From the NCBI RefSeq assembly GCF_018614615.1, contig NZ_JAGGOK010000049.1, positions 1 through 64,000 of the forward strand: a stretch of DNA of 64,000 bases, given 5' to 3'. Source of the stretch: Streptomyces sp. ISL-100 (GTDB lineage: Bacteria; Actinomycetota; Actinomycetes; Streptomycetales; Streptomycetaceae). The notes beneath the pieces were generated by a model. That model was given only the letters and a program-made list of their open reading frames with translations. It was not told where the DNA came from and made no database searches. Of this stretch, positions 50,675-59,555 are shown piece after piece. The first letter of the stretch is position 1, and the number at the start of each line of letters is the position of its first letter. Made by a program: the position numbers and the translations under genes.

Positions 50675-51601
50675 TTACGCCGCCGTGGCGGGTGCGGTGA
50701 CTTCGACCTGCCGGAGCAGGTCTTCGTACGTCGTTACGTCGAACTCGCCCGCCGCCGGGGCCAGTACCGTCGCCGCCGACAGCGCCACCGCCCGCGCCAG
50801 CCGCTCCGGCCAGGGCAGTCCCTCCACCAGCCCCGAGAGCAGCCCGGCCACCGCCGAGTCGCCCGCGCCGGTCGGGTTGCCCTTCACGCGGGCGGGCGGG
50901 ACCGCTTGCCACAGGCCCTCGGGGGTGGCGGCGAGCATGCCGTCCGCGCCGAGGGAGGCGACCACGGTGTGCGCGCCCCGGCGGCGAGCGTCGTGAGTGG
51001 CGCGCAGGGGGTCGCGGGAGCCGGTGAGCTGCGCGAGTTCGTCGGCGTTGGGCTTGACGAGGTCGGGGCGGGCGGCGATGCCCCGGCGCAGCGGTTCGCC
51101 GCTGGTGTCGAGGAGTACGGGGACGCCGGCGGTGCGGGCGCGGCGTATCAGATCGGCGTACGCGCCGACATGGATGCCGGGGGGCAGGCTGCCGCAGAGG
51201 GCCACTGCCCGGGCGCCGCGCAGGAGTTCGGCGTACGAGGAGAGGAACGCGGCCCACTCCTCGGGGGTGATGGCCGGTCCCGGTTCGTTCAGCTGGGTGG
51301 TGTCGCCGGTGGTGGAGTCGACGACGGCGATGGTGCGGCGGGTGCTGCCGCTGACGGGGACGAGCGCGTCGACGGGGGCCAGCGGCGCGAGCAGGTCGCG
51401 CAGTACGGCGCCGCAGGGGCCGCCCGCGAAGCCCGTCACCACCGTGTCGTGGCCCAGGGCGGTCAGCACGCGGGCGACGTTGATGCCCTTGCCGCCAGGA
51501 CGTTCCGCGACATCGGTCACCCGGTGGGAGGCGTGCGGGGTGAGGGCCGGCACGCGGTAGGTGATGTCGAGTGCGGTGTTCAGCGTGACCGTCAGGATCA
51601 C
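50675..51601 (-). CDS. 1-phosphofructokinase/tagatose-6-phosphate kinase (PfkB family)
   Basis: A 308-residue PfkB sugar kinase. N-terminal ILTVTLNTALDITYRV and GGKGINVARVLTALG bind the sugar phosphate; the C-terminal VKGNPTGAGDSAVAGLLSG has the anion hole and catalytic Asp. The family phosphorylates fructose-1-P or tagatose-6-P. It is 48 bp upstream of the aldolase gene and downstream of nagA, so the two may complete amino-sugar (for example GalNAc) breakdown. GTG start. Confidence 0.87.
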   Translation of the reverse strand: MILTVTLNTALDITYRVPALTPHASHRVTDVAERPGGKGINVARVLTALGHDTVVTGFAGGPCGAVLRDLLAPLAPVDALVPVSGSTRRTIAVVDSTTGDTTQLNEPGPAITPEEWAAFLSSYAELLRGARAVALCGSLPPGIHVGAYADLIRRARTAGVPVLLDTSGEPLRRGIAARPDLVKPNADELAQLTGSRDPLRATHDARRRGAHTVVASLGADGMLAATPEGLWQAVPPARVKGNPTGAGDSAVAGLLSGLVEGLPWPERLARAVALSAATVLAPAAGEFDVTTYEDLLRQVEVTAPATAA

Positions 51602-51628
51602 CTGCGGAACCCCCGTAGAGACCGTAGA

Positions 51629-51636
51629 AAGCGCTT
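51629..51636. promoter_or_regulatory. Possible LacI-type operator
   Basis: AAGCGCTT inside GTAGAAAGCGCTTAC, the core palindrome of LacI/GalR-family operators, 28 bp upstream of the PfkB-kinase start. Confidence 0.4.
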
Positions 51637-51673
51637 ACTGTCGAACCCTTTCGGGGCGATCATGCCAAAGAAA

Positions 51674-51707
51674 CGGCGGTTGGCCCAGAGTTCCGGGCCA
51701 ACCGCCG
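51674..51707 (-). terminator. Terminator of nagKA
   Basis: Perfect 13-bp arms (CGGCGGTTGGCCC and complement), 8-nt loop, 50 bp past the nagA stop. It separates nagKA from the kinase-aldolase pair. Confidence 0.8.
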
Positions 51708-51757
51708 CGTGCTGCTTTTGCATGGGCTGATGGTGAAATCAGCCCACTTGGGGTTAC

Positions 51758-52903
51758 TTACGGCTCAATCACCCAGGCGCCCTTGCGCATCACACCCTTG
51801 AGCGTGAAGTCCGCGTCGAGTACCACCAGGTCCGCGTCCTTGCCCGGCTCCAGCGAACCGACCCTGTCGTCGACGCCGAGCAGGCGGGCGGGGTTGGCGG
51901 AAACCGACCGTACGACGTCCTCGACCGGCAGCCGGTCGAGAGTCACCGCGCGCTTGAAGGCGGTGTCGAGGGTGAGCGTGGAGCCCGCGATCGAGCCGCC
52001 CTCGGCGAGCCGCGCGACGCCGTCCCTGACCTCGACCTCCAGCGGGCCGAGCAGGTACGTGCCGTCGCCGAAGCCCGCCGCGTCCATCGCGTCCGTGATG
52101 AACGCGACCCGGGCGGAGCCCGCCCGGTGGTACGCCAGTTCCAGCGCGGCCGGGTGCAGGTGCGTGCCGTCGTTGATCAGCTCGACCGTGACCCGTTCGT
52201 CTTCGAGCAGTGCGGCGATCGGGCCGGGTGTGCGGTGACCGAGCGCCGGCATCGCGTTGTAGAGGTGTGTGGCGACCGTCGCGCCCGCGTCGATGGCCTC
52301 GACGGTCTGCTCGTACGTCGCGTCCGTGTGGCCGATCGCGGCGATCACGCCGTGTTCTGCGAGCAGCCGCACCGAGTCGATGCCACCGGGCAGTTCGGTC
52401 GCCAGCGTGACCATCTTCGCCGTGCCGTGCGCGGCGTCGATCAGCTTGCGGACCTCGGCCGGTTCGGGGTCGCGCAGCAGGTCCACGCTGTGCGCGCCCT
52501 TGCGGCACGGGGAGATGAACGGGCCCTCGAAGTGGATGCCGGCCAGGTCGCCCTGCTGGACCAGTTCGGAGAGCAGCGCGGCCTGCCGGGTGAGTGCGTC
52601 CATCTCGCCGGTCACGGTCGACGCGGCGATGGTCGTGGTGCCGTGCTCGCGGTGTGTCTGTACGCCCTTGAGTACGTCCTCGGCGGTGCCGGAGGTGAAG
52701 GACGCGCCGCCGCCGCCGTGCACGTGCATGTCGACGAAGCCGGGCACGATCCAGTGGCCGGAGAGGTCCAGGGCCGGGGTGTCCGCCGGGGCGGCGCCGG
52801 CGATGCGGGTGCCCTCGATGATGACCCGGCCGTTCTCGACGGTCCCGGTGGGCAGCACCACCCGGGCGCCGGAAAGAACCTTGCTTGCAGCGCGTCCGGC
52901 CAT
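51758..52903 (-). CDS. nagA: N-acetylglucosamine-6-phosphate deacetylase
   Basis: A 381-residue amidohydrolase. The metal site HVHGGGG is at about residue 60 (FVDMHVHGGGG). FEGPF, AIGHTDATYEQ, THLYNAM and ITDAMDAAG are the expected NagA blocks. It converts GlcNAc-6-P to GlcN-6-P plus acetate. ATG 52903 shares its A with the nagK stop (TGATG), so translation is coupled; ACGGAGGT lies 9 nt upstream. Confidence 0.93.
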   Translation of the reverse strand: MAGRAASKVLSGARVVLPTGTVENGRVIIEGTRIAGAAPADTPALDLSGHWIVPGFVDMHVHGGGGASFTSGTAEDVLKGVQTHREHGTTTIAASTVTGEMDALTRQAALLSELVQQGDLAGIHFEGPFISPCRKGAHSVDLLRDPEPAEVRKLIDAAHGTAKMVTLATELPGGIDSVRLLAEHGVIAAIGHTDATYEQTVEAIDAGATVATHLYNAMPALGHRTPGPIAALLEDERVTVELINDGTHLHPAALELAYHRAGSARVAFITDAMDAAGFGDGTYLLGPLEVEVRDGVARLAEGGSIAGSTLTLDTAFKRAVTLDRLPVEDVVRSVSANPARLLGVDDRVGSLEPGKDADLVVLDADFTLKGVMRKGAWVIEP

Positions 52904-53862
52904 CAGGCGGATACCTCCGTGGCTTCCTGGGATCCGTGGGATTCCGTGGCGAGAAGATCCCAGGCGAGGAGGCCCGCGCCCAGGCATCCGGCGGTGTCCC
53001 CGAGGGCCGCCGGAACGATCGAGGGCAGCTTCTGGAACGTGACGCGTTCCGCGACGGCCGCCCGCAGTGGTGTGAACAAGGTTTCCCCCGCCTCGGCCAG
53101 TCCGCCACCGATGATCAGCGTGCGCGGGTCCAGGAGGGTGAGCGCGGTGACGAGCCCGTCGGCGAGCGCGCCGATGGCTTCCAGCCACACTTCCCGGGCC
53201 CTGGGGTCGCCCGACTCGACGGCCTTCGCACAGTCGGCGGCGTCGGCGTCCGGGTCGCCGGAGGCGGCGGCCCAGGCGGCGGACACGGCGGAGGCGGAGG
53301 CGAAGCGCTCCAGGCAGCCGCGCTGGCCGCAGCCGCACAGGGTGCCGCCGGGGCGTACGACGATGTGGCCGATCTCGCCGGCGTAGCCATGGGCTCCGGA
53401 CTCGATGACGCCGTTGATGCCGATGGCGCCGGCGATCCCGGTGCCGAGCGGTACGAACAGGAACCGGTCCGCGCCCCTGCCCGCCCCGATCCGCCCTTCG
53501 GCGAGGCCGCCGGTGCGTACGTCGTGGCCGAGCGCGACCGGCACGCCGTGCAGCTTCTCGCTGAGGAGTTCGCGCATCGGTACGTCGCGCCAGCCCAGGT
53601 TGGCGGCGTACACCGCGATCCCGTTGTCGGCGTCGACGATGCCGGGCACGGCGACGCCCGCGGCGGAGGCGGTTTCGCCGTACCGCTCCTCGCCGTACGC
53701 GCGCAGCTCGGCGGCGAAGCCGGTGATCGTCTCGACGACGGCGTCCGGTCCCCGCTCCCTGCCGGTGGCCCGGCGGGCCTCGTGCAGCAGTACGCCGTCC
53801 GCGCCGACCAGCGCGGCCTTCATCCCGGTGCCGCCCACATCGAGGGCGATGACGTGTTTCAC
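52903..53862 (-). CDS. nagK: ROK-family N-acetylglucosamine kinase
   Basis: A 319-residue ROK kinase. ATP motif ALDVGGTGMKAALV at the N-terminus, catalytic region LGHDVRTGGLAEGRIGAGRG, the ROK zinc motif HIVVRPGGTLCGCGQRGCLER and a final IIGGGLAEAG. It phosphorylates GlcNAc after uptake. The GTG start has no Shine-Dalgarno. The dre box is 28 bp upstream, overlapping the promoter, so DasR repression is expected. Confidence 0.9.
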   Translation of the reverse strand: MKHVIALDVGGTGMKAALVGADGVLLHEARRATGRERGPDAVVETITGFAAELRAYGEERYGETASAAGVAVPGIVDADNGIAVYAANLGWRDVPMRELLSEKLHGVPVALGHDVRTGGLAEGRIGAGRGADRFLFVPLGTGIAGAIGINGVIESGAHGYAGEIGHIVVRPGGTLCGCGQRGCLERFASASAVSAAWAAASGDPDADAADCAKAVESGDPRAREVWLEAIGALADGLVTALTLLDPRTLIIGGGLAEAGETLFTPLRAAVAERVTFQKLPSIVPAALGDTAGCLGAGLLAWDLLATESHGSQEATEVSA

Positions 53863-53889
53863 AAGGACAGTCTCGCGCGTAGACCCAGG

Positions 53890-53905
53890 AAAGGTCTAGT
53901 CCACT
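53890..53905. promoter_or_regulatory. dre box upstream of nagK
   Basis: AAAGGTCTAGTCCACT matches the dre consensus at 13 of 16 positions, with the GGTCTAG core intact. Confidence 0.75.
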
Positions 53906-53981
53906 TCATCTGAGTTCTGCTGCCTGTTGTGCGGCCGTTGTGCGCCCGTTGAGCGCGCGGGTGTTGTACAAGTGAGACCGC

Positions 53982-53997
53982 ACTGGTGTAGACCTCA
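53982..53997. promoter_or_regulatory. dre box upstream of the solute-binding protein gene
   Basis: ACTGGTGTAGACCTCA matches the dre consensus at 13 of 16 positions, including ACTGGT and TAGACC. It is 82 bp before the GTG of the lipoprotein gene. Confidence 0.7.
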
Positions 53998-54078
53998 CTG
54001 CGCGGACTGGGAGAAAATCGCAGCTCACGCGCATGTCGGACAACGAATAATCAACGAATCAGTAGGTGGGAAAGAGCT

Positions 54079-55341
54079 GTGCACCGGCGCTTCTTGGGTT
54101 TGACCGCGACAGTGGTGGCACTGGGCATGACAGTGGCCCTGGCGGGATGCGGAAGCTCGGAAGGCGGTGACGTCACGCTCAAGCTCGTCGCGGCGGATTA
54201 CGACCCCGAAGGCGGCGACAGCACCAAGCAGTACTGGGACGGCGTCGCCACCGCGTTCGAGGCCGAGAACAAGGGCATCAAGGTCGACGTCTCCATCTAC
54301 GACTGGAAGGACGTCGACCGCAAGGTCGCCGAGATGGTCGAGGCCGGCAACGCGCCCGACATCGCGCAGATCGGCGCGTACGCCGACTACGCGGCCGAGG
54401 ACGCGCTCTACTCCGTGGACGAGATGCTCTCCATCCCCGTACAGGCCAACCTGCTCGCCCCGCTCGCCGAGGCGGGCGAGGTCAGCCGGGTGTCGTACGG
54501 CATCCCGTTCGTCGCCAGCACCCGTCTGCTCTTCTACAACAAGACGCTCTTCGCTCAGGCCGGCGTCGAGCCCCCCAAGACGTGGGAAGAGATCGAGAGC
54601 ACGGCCAAGGCGCTCAAGCAGCGCGGCGTGACGTACCCCTTCGCGCTGCCGCTGGGCAACGAGGAGGCGCAGGCCGAGACCATGATGTGGATGCTCAGCA
54701 ACGGCGGCGGGTACACCGACCAGGTCGGTACGTACACGATCGACTCCGCGCAGAACATCGAGACCTTCACCTGGTTGAAGGACACCCTCGTAGGCGGGCA
54801 GCTGACCGGTCCTGTCGCGCCGGGCAAGCTCGACAGGAAGCCGGCCTTCACGGCGTTCGCGAACGGTGAGGTCGGCATGCTCAACGGCCACCCCTCCCTC
54901 CTCCAGCAGGCCGCGAAGAAGGGCGTCAAGGTCGGCATGGTGCCGCTGCCGGGGCCCGACGGCAAGGCGAGGTCGAGCATGGGCGTCGCCGACTGGATGA
55001 TGGGCTTCAAGCAGCACGGCCACGGCAAGCAGATCGGCAAGTCCCTCGACTTCGCGTACAGCGACGAGAACGTCCTGGAGTTCGCCGACCAGTACGACCT
55101 GCTGCCCGTCACCGTCTCCGCGTCCGAGACGATGGCCGCGGACCCGGCGCACAAGGAGCTGTGGCCGTTCCTGGAGGAACTGCCCCAGTCGACGCTCTAC
55201 CCGGTCGGCAAGACGTCGTGGGCGAAGGTCAGCGAGAGCATCAAGAAGCAGATCGGCTCGGTGGTCGGGCCCAACGGGGACCCGACGGGGACGCTTGGGG
55301 CGATTGGGCGGGACGCGGCGGCGACGGAGAACGCGGAGTAG
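54079..55341 (+). CDS. Sugar ABC transporter solute-binding lipoprotein
   Basis: A 420-residue family 1 extracellular solute-binding protein. The lipobox is LAGC (Cys about 24), followed by YDWKDVDRKVAEMVEAGNAPDIAQIG and YGIPFVASTRLLFYNKTLF, typical of sugar-binding members. No permease genes follow, so it is an orphan binding protein that must work with permeases elsewhere, possibly energised by MsiK. Divergent from nagKA with dre boxes between, which suggests an amino-sugar or chito-oligosaccharide ligand. Confidence 0.88.
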   Translation: MHRRFLGLTATVVALGMTVALAGCGSSEGGDVTLKLVAADYDPEGGDSTKQYWDGVATAFEAENKGIKVDVSIYDWKDVDRKVAEMVEAGNAPDIAQIGAYADYAAEDALYSVDEMLSIPVQANLLAPLAEAGEVSRVSYGIPFVASTRLLFYNKTLFAQAGVEPPKTWEEIESTAKALKQRGVTYPFALPLGNEEAQAETMMWMLSNGGGYTDQVGTYTIDSAQNIETFTWLKDTLVGGQLTGPVAPGKLDRKPAFTAFANGEVGMLNGHPSLLQQAAKKGVKVGMVPLPGPDGKARSSMGVADWMMGFKQHGHGKQIGKSLDFAYSDENVLEFADQYDLLPVTVSASETMAADPAHKELWPFLEELPQSTLYPVGKTSWAKVSESIKKQIGSVVGPNGDPTGTLGAIGRDAAATENAE

Positions 55342-55381
55342 GGATGAGTGAGGCGTTTTGACGCCGTCCTAGACTGCTCAT

Positions 55382-55678
55382 ATGCCTTACGACGCAGAGC
55401 TCGGCGGTCCCGAGCCCGCTGAGCCTGCCGAGTCCGCCGAGTCCGCCGAGCCCGCTGAGCTCTCCGAGCGGGACCGGGCCGTCCTCGCCGTCGAGCGGCG
55501 GTCGTGGTCCGGGACCGGGGCCAAGGAGCGGGCGATGCGGGAGCAGCTCGGTATCTCGCCGACCCGGTACTACCAGCTCCTCAACGCCCTGCTCGACGAC
55601 GAGCGCGCCCTCGCCCACGACCCCGTTACGGTCAACCGCCTCCGCCGGGTGCGGGACGCTCGCCGCGAACGCCGCTGA
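55382..55678 (+). CDS. DUF3263 protein
   Basis: A 98-residue protein: an Ala/Glu/Pro repeat N-terminus (AEPAESAESAEPAELSE), then an HTH-like domain LAVERRSWSGTGAKERAMREQLGISPTRYYQLLNALLD characteristic of DUF3263, found throughout Actinobacteria. TAGACT ends 6 nt before the ATG, so the mRNA is probably leaderless. Confidence 0.85.
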   Translation: MPYDAELGGPEPAEPAESAESAEPAELSERDRAVLAVERRSWSGTGAKERAMREQLGISPTRYYQLLNALLDDERALAHDPVTVNRLRRVRDARRERR

Positions 55679-55719
55679 GCCGGTGCCGAGCCGGGCGTGC
55701 GCCGGTAGGGTCAGGGGGC

Positions 55720-56589
55720 ATGGGCAGCCAACCGCAAGAGCACCCGCACCCCCTGCCGACCGACTTCACGCCCTCGACCCCTGCCGGCCGCGACGGTCTC
55801 GCCGCGCTGCTGGCGGCGCCGGAGCGGGCGCTGATCGCCCTTGACTTCGACGGCACGCTCGCCGACATCGTCCCCGACCCGGAGCAGTCCCGGGCCCACC
55901 CGGGAGCGGTGGACGCGATCTCCGCACTCGCTCCGAAGGTCGGCTCGGTGGCCGTGATCACTGGTCGCCCGGCCGGCGTCGCCGTCCGTTACGGCGGCTT
56001 CGCCGGGGTACCCGGTCTCGAACGCCTCGTCGTGCTGGGCCATTACGGCGCCGAGCGCTGGGACGCCGTCACCGGCACGGTCCGGGCCCCTGCCCCACAC
56101 CCCGGCGTACAGGCCGCGCGCGCCGAACTCCCCGGCTTCCTTGAGGGCATTGGGGCCTGGCGCGGCTCGTGGATCGAGGAGAAGGGCCAGGCCGTCGCCG
56201 TCCACACGCGCCGCGCGGAGGACCCCGTGAGGGCGTTCGAGTCCCTGCGCGTCCCTCTCGCGGAACTCGCTGCCCGCCACGGGCTGATCGTCGAACCCGG
56301 CCGTCTGGTGCTGGAGTTGCGGCCGCCGGGCACGGACAAGGGTGTGGCGCTGGCGGAGTACGTGCGGGAGGTTGGGGCGGGGTGCGTGCTGTACGCCGGG
56401 GACGACCTGGGCGACGTCGCGGCGTACTCGACGGTGGAGAAGCTTCGTACGGAGGGGGTTCCTGGGCTGCTGGTGTGCAGTGGCAGCGAAGTGCCTGCCC
56501 TTGCCGACCGGGCGGACCTGGTGGTGGACGGCCCGTCGGGAGTGGTCGGGCTGCTGACCGCCTTGTCCTCAATCGCCGGACGGGCTTGA
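55720..56589 (+). CDS. otsB: Trehalose-6-phosphate phosphatase
   Basis: A 289-residue HAD-type phosphatase. Nucleophile motif LIALDFDGTLADI (about residue 41), VAVITGRP, and motif IV YAGDDLGDVAAY. It dephosphorylates trehalose-6-P. Start is ATG 55720 with TAGGGT 8 nt upstream. otsA is convergent from the opposite strand. Confidence 0.9.
   Translation: MGSQPQEHPHPLPTDFTPSTPAGRDGLAALLAAPERALIALDFDGTLADIVPDPEQSRAHPGAVDAISALAPKVGSVAVITGRPAGVAVRYGGFAGVPGLERLVVLGHYGAERWDAVTGTVRAPAPHPGVQAARAELPGFLEGIGAWRGSWIEEKGQAVAVHTRRAEDPVRAFESLRVPLAELAARHGLIVEPGRLVLELRPPGTDKGVALAEYVREVGAGCVLYAGDDLGDVAAYSTVEKLRTEGVPGLLVCSGSEVPALADRADLVVDGPSGVVGLLTALSSIAGRA
56566..56587 (+). repeat. Dispersed intergenic repeat unit
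   Basis: TCCTCAATCGCCGGACGGGC overlaps the otsB stop; the same unit as at 28564 and 56695. Confidence 0.6.
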
Positions 56590-56925
56590 TCGCGGCTGGG
56601 CTTGGCACTTGGCGTGCGGGTGCGGTTGCGGTTGCGGTTGCGGTGCCGAAACTGGGGGCAAGCCCCCAGGCCCCCGGGGCGCCCTTCGGGTGTGTCCTCA
56701 AACGCCGGACGGGCTGAGTTTTGCGGCCAGGGCCGCAAAACCAGCCCCTGCCGGGCACTGTCCAGCCCCTCCGGCGATTGAGGAGCGGGGTCCGGGGCAG
56801 CGCCCCTCACGCGGCGGAGCCGCAAAGTGTCGCAGCGGGAAGGGGCGGGTAGGGGAAAAGCGCCGCAGGCACCGCACCGCACCCGCACCCGCACCGCACC
56901 GCCGCACCCGGGGGCGCCACCCCGC
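56590..56925. other. Repeat-filled gap between otsB and otsA
   Basis: A 336-bp gap between convergent genes. It holds GTTGCG iterations near 56623, two copies of the TCCTCAA..CGCCGGA..GGGCT repeat in opposite orientation and CACCCG/CACCGCAC runs. No gene seen; it probably acts as a terminator for both sides. Confidence 0.5.
56695..56784. repeat. Inverted pair of dispersed repeats
   Basis: 56695-56716 (TCCTCAAACGCCGGACGGGC..) and 56762-56784 (its near inverse, CCCCTCCGGCGATTGAGGA) can pair into a large stem-loop. Confidence 0.6.
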
Positions 56926-58320
56926 CTAATCCGCCGTCAGCGCCGACAGCTGGGCCAAAAACCACGTCGCCGGCGGCAGCGCCGTCGCCGCCGCAGTCAG
57001 TCGCTTCGTGCGCTCCGCCCGTTCGCCCGGGTCCATCGTCAGCGCCACCCGCAGCGCCTCCGCCGTCGCCATGACGTCGTACGGGTTCACCACGATCGCG
57101 TCGCCGCCGAGCTCCTCGTACGCCCCCGCCTCCCGCGAGAGCACCAGCGCGCACCCCTCGTCGGAGACGACCGGCACCTCCTTCGCGACGAGGTTCATGC
57201 CGTCCCTGATCGGGTTGACCAGTGCCACGTCAGCCATCCGGTACGCCGCCAGCGACCGCGCGAAGTCGTCGTCCAGTTCCATCAGCACCGGCTGCCAGTC
57301 GTCCGTCCCGTACTCCGCGTTGATCTCGTCGGCCAGCCGCCGCACAGCCGCCGTGTAGTCGCGGTACACCGCCAGGTCCTGCCGCGACGGATACGCGAAC
57401 GCGACATGAACCACCAGCCCCTGCCACTCCGGCCGGTCCGCCAGCAACTGCCGGTACGCGAGCAGCCCGCGGACGATGTTCTTGGAGAGTTCCGTACGGT
57501 CTACGCGGACGATCGTCCTGCGCCCCGGCCCGACCCGCTCCCGCAGCCGCACCAGCCACTCGTTCACGTCCTCCTGATGCGCCCGCTCCCGCAGGAAGTC
57601 CGCGTCGGCGCCGAGGCCGTGCACGCCGACCGCCGTGCCCTCCAGGGCGTCGGCGCCCAGCACATCCACCGCGCACGCCACAAAGGCGTCCGCCCAGCGC
57701 CGGGTCAGGAACGCCACCCTGTCCGCCCCCAGCAGACCGCGCACCAGTTGCCGCGCGATGTCGTCCGGCAGCAGGCGGAAGTAGTCCACGGGGGCCCACG
57801 GGGTGTGCGTGAAGTGGCCGATCCGCAGGTCCGGGCGCAGCTCGCGCAGCATGCCCGGCACCAGGCACAGGTGGTAGTCCTGCACCAGCACCGCCGCGCC
57901 CGGCGCCGCCTCGGCCGCCAGCGCGTCGGCGAAGGCGCGGTTGTACGTTTCGTACGCCGCCCACTGGCGCCGGAACTCCGCGTCGAAAGCGGGCTCCAGC
58001 GGCGTCTGGTACAGCATGTGGTGGACGAACCACAGCACGGAATTCGCGATGCCGTTGTACGCGTCCGCGTGCACACCGGCGTCGATGTCGAGCATCCGTA
58101 CGCCCGCCGTGCTCGTCCCGCGCCGTACCGCCTCCCGGTCGCCGTCCCCCAGCGCCGAGCACACCCAGAGGGAATCGGCATCCTGGCCGATCGCCGACAG
58201 GCCCGAGACCAGACCGCCGCCGCCGCGCTTGGCGGCGAGCGAGCCGTCCTCACGGAGCGTGTACGAAACCGGGCCGCGGTTGGAAGCGACGAGAACTTGT
58301 GCAGCGCGCTCGGAGACCAT
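56926..58320 (-). CDS. otsA: Trehalose-6-phosphate synthase
   Basis: A 464-residue GT20 enzyme. N-terminal LVASNRGPVSY, VQDYHLCLVPGMLRE, HTPWAPVDYFRLLP, VDRTELSKNIVRGLLAY and PIRDGMNLVAKE are the OtsA blocks for UDP/GDP-glucose and glucose-6-P. Some residues differ from the E. coli form (for example RGGGGLVSGL). ATG 58320. With otsB it makes trehalose, an important spore and osmotic-stress sugar in Streptomyces. Confidence 0.9.
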   Translation of the reverse strand: MVSERAAQVLVASNRGPVSYTLREDGSLAAKRGGGGLVSGLSAIGQDADSLWVCSALGDGDREAVRRGTSTAGVRMLDIDAGVHADAYNGIANSVLWFVHHMLYQTPLEPAFDAEFRRQWAAYETYNRAFADALAAEAAPGAAVLVQDYHLCLVPGMLRELRPDLRIGHFTHTPWAPVDYFRLLPDDIARQLVRGLLGADRVAFLTRRWADAFVACAVDVLGADALEGTAVGVHGLGADADFLRERAHQEDVNEWLVRLRERVGPGRRTIVRVDRTELSKNIVRGLLAYRQLLADRPEWQGLVVHVAFAYPSRQDLAVYRDYTAAVRRLADEINAEYGTDDWQPVLMELDDDFARSLAAYRMADVALVNPIRDGMNLVAKEVPVVSDEGCALVLSREAGAYEELGGDAIVVNPYDVMATAEALRVALTMDPGERAERTKRLTAAATALPPATWFLAQLSALTAD

Positions 58321-58400
58321 GTGCCGAAACCTAGCCCGTACTGGAAGCCCTCAAACGTGCGTACGGCCGGACCATGATGTGCTGATGAGTCGCTCCGTCG

Positions 58401-59378
58401 CTAAGCCGCTCGCCGCGCCGCGTACTCGTCGATCTCGCGCATCGGCGGCCGCTCCTGGGTGTCGACCGTATGCGTACGCGGGACGAACCCCAGTCCGTTC
58501 TCTCCCCGCTCGAACTGCGTCAGCACCGGCCGCACCAGCGGGCCGCGCGAAAGCCGCAGGTGAGCGGTCCGGTAGATGGTCGCGGCCATCCGGCCGAGCG
58601 CCTGCCCGTCCTGGTGGCGGTGTCTGCGTACGCCGACGTCGACCTGGGCCAGCGCGTCGAGGCCCACCATGTGGAGCGAGTCGACGAGCAGGCCCAGTTC
58701 CACTCCGTAACCGACGGGGAAGGGCAGCTGTTCGAGCAGCGAGCGGCGTACGGCGTACTCACCGCCCAGCGGCTGGACGAAGCCGGCCAGCTGTGGCCAG
58801 TGCAGATTGAGCAGCGGGCGCGCCACCAGCTCCGTGACTCGGCCGCCCTGACTCGGGGTCTTGCCGGAGGCGAGCAAGTCGGACTCGGTGCCGAGGGGGC
58901 GGTCGTACATCGCCTTGACGAAATGGACGTCGGGCTCGGTCAGCAGCGGTCCGACGATGCCGGAGACGAACGAGGCGGAGAACTCCTTCAGGTCCGCGTC
59001 GATGAAGCACACGATGTCGCCGCTCGTCACCAAGAGTGACCGCCACAGCACCTCCCCCTTGCCGGGGACGGCCGGTATGCGAGGCAGTATCGCGTCACGG
59101 TGGACCACCCGCGCCCCCGCCGCCGTCGCCACCTGGGCGGTGCGGTCCTTCGAGCCGGAGTCGATGACGACCAGCTCGTCGACGAGGGGCACGGTCAGCA
59201 TCAGCTCGCGGCGTATCGCCGCGACGATGTCGCCGACCGTCTCCTCCTCGTCGAGGGCGGGCAGCACGACACTGACGGTGAGGCCGCGCCCGGCCTTGGC
59301 CGCGACCAGCCGGTCCAGCGGCCGGTCAGCCGTGGACCAGGACCGCTGGTCCAGCCAGCGCTCCACCTCTTCCAGCAC
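58401..59378 (-). CDS. Glucosyl-3-phosphoglycerate synthase-like GT81
   Basis: A 325-residue GT-A glycosyltransferase. VSVVLPALDEEETVGDIVAAI, VVIDSGSKDRTA and the DxD-type site CFIDADLKEF identify it; PLGGEYAVRRSLLEQLPFPVGYGVELGLL is characteristic of GpgS, which starts glucosylglycerate/methylglucose-lipopolysaccharide synthesis. GTG 59378 follows GAGGGAG at 6 nt. It lies 80 bp upstream of otsA on the same strand. Confidence 0.87.
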   Translation of the reverse strand: MLEEVERWLDQRSWSTADRPLDRLVAAKAGRGLTVSVVLPALDEEETVGDIVAAIRRELMLTVPLVDELVVIDSGSKDRTAQVATAAGARVVHRDAILPRIPAVPGKGEVLWRSLLVTSGDIVCFIDADLKEFSASFVSGIVGPLLTEPDVHFVKAMYDRPLGTESDLLASGKTPSQGGRVTELVARPLLNLHWPQLAGFVQPLGGEYAVRRSLLEQLPFPVGYGVELGLLVDSLHMVGLDALAQVDVGVRRHRHQDGQALGRMAATIYRTAHLRLSRGPLVRPVLTQFERGENGLGFVPRTHTVDTQERPPMREIDEYAARRAA

Positions 59379-59526
59379 GTGCCTCTCCCTCGTCAGGTGA
59401 GCCGTCGTCCGGCTCGTCGTTGATCCATCTCGCGTTGCGGACGACAGTCTCATCCGTCCGGGGGTTCGGTTACAGTCTTGAACAACGCGGAGGCCCCTCG
59501 CATCTCGGGGGTACCGCGGAACAAAC

Positions 59527-59548
59527 GCGCCGGGTCCAGACCCGGCGC
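59527..59548 (+). other. Hairpin ahead of the SAM riboswitch
   Basis: Perfect 10-bp arms (GCGCCGGGTC and complement) with a 2-nt loop in the thrC leader, just before the aptamer. It may be an upstream leader structure or a small terminator. Confidence 0.5.
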
Positions 59549-59555
59549 CATAGCG

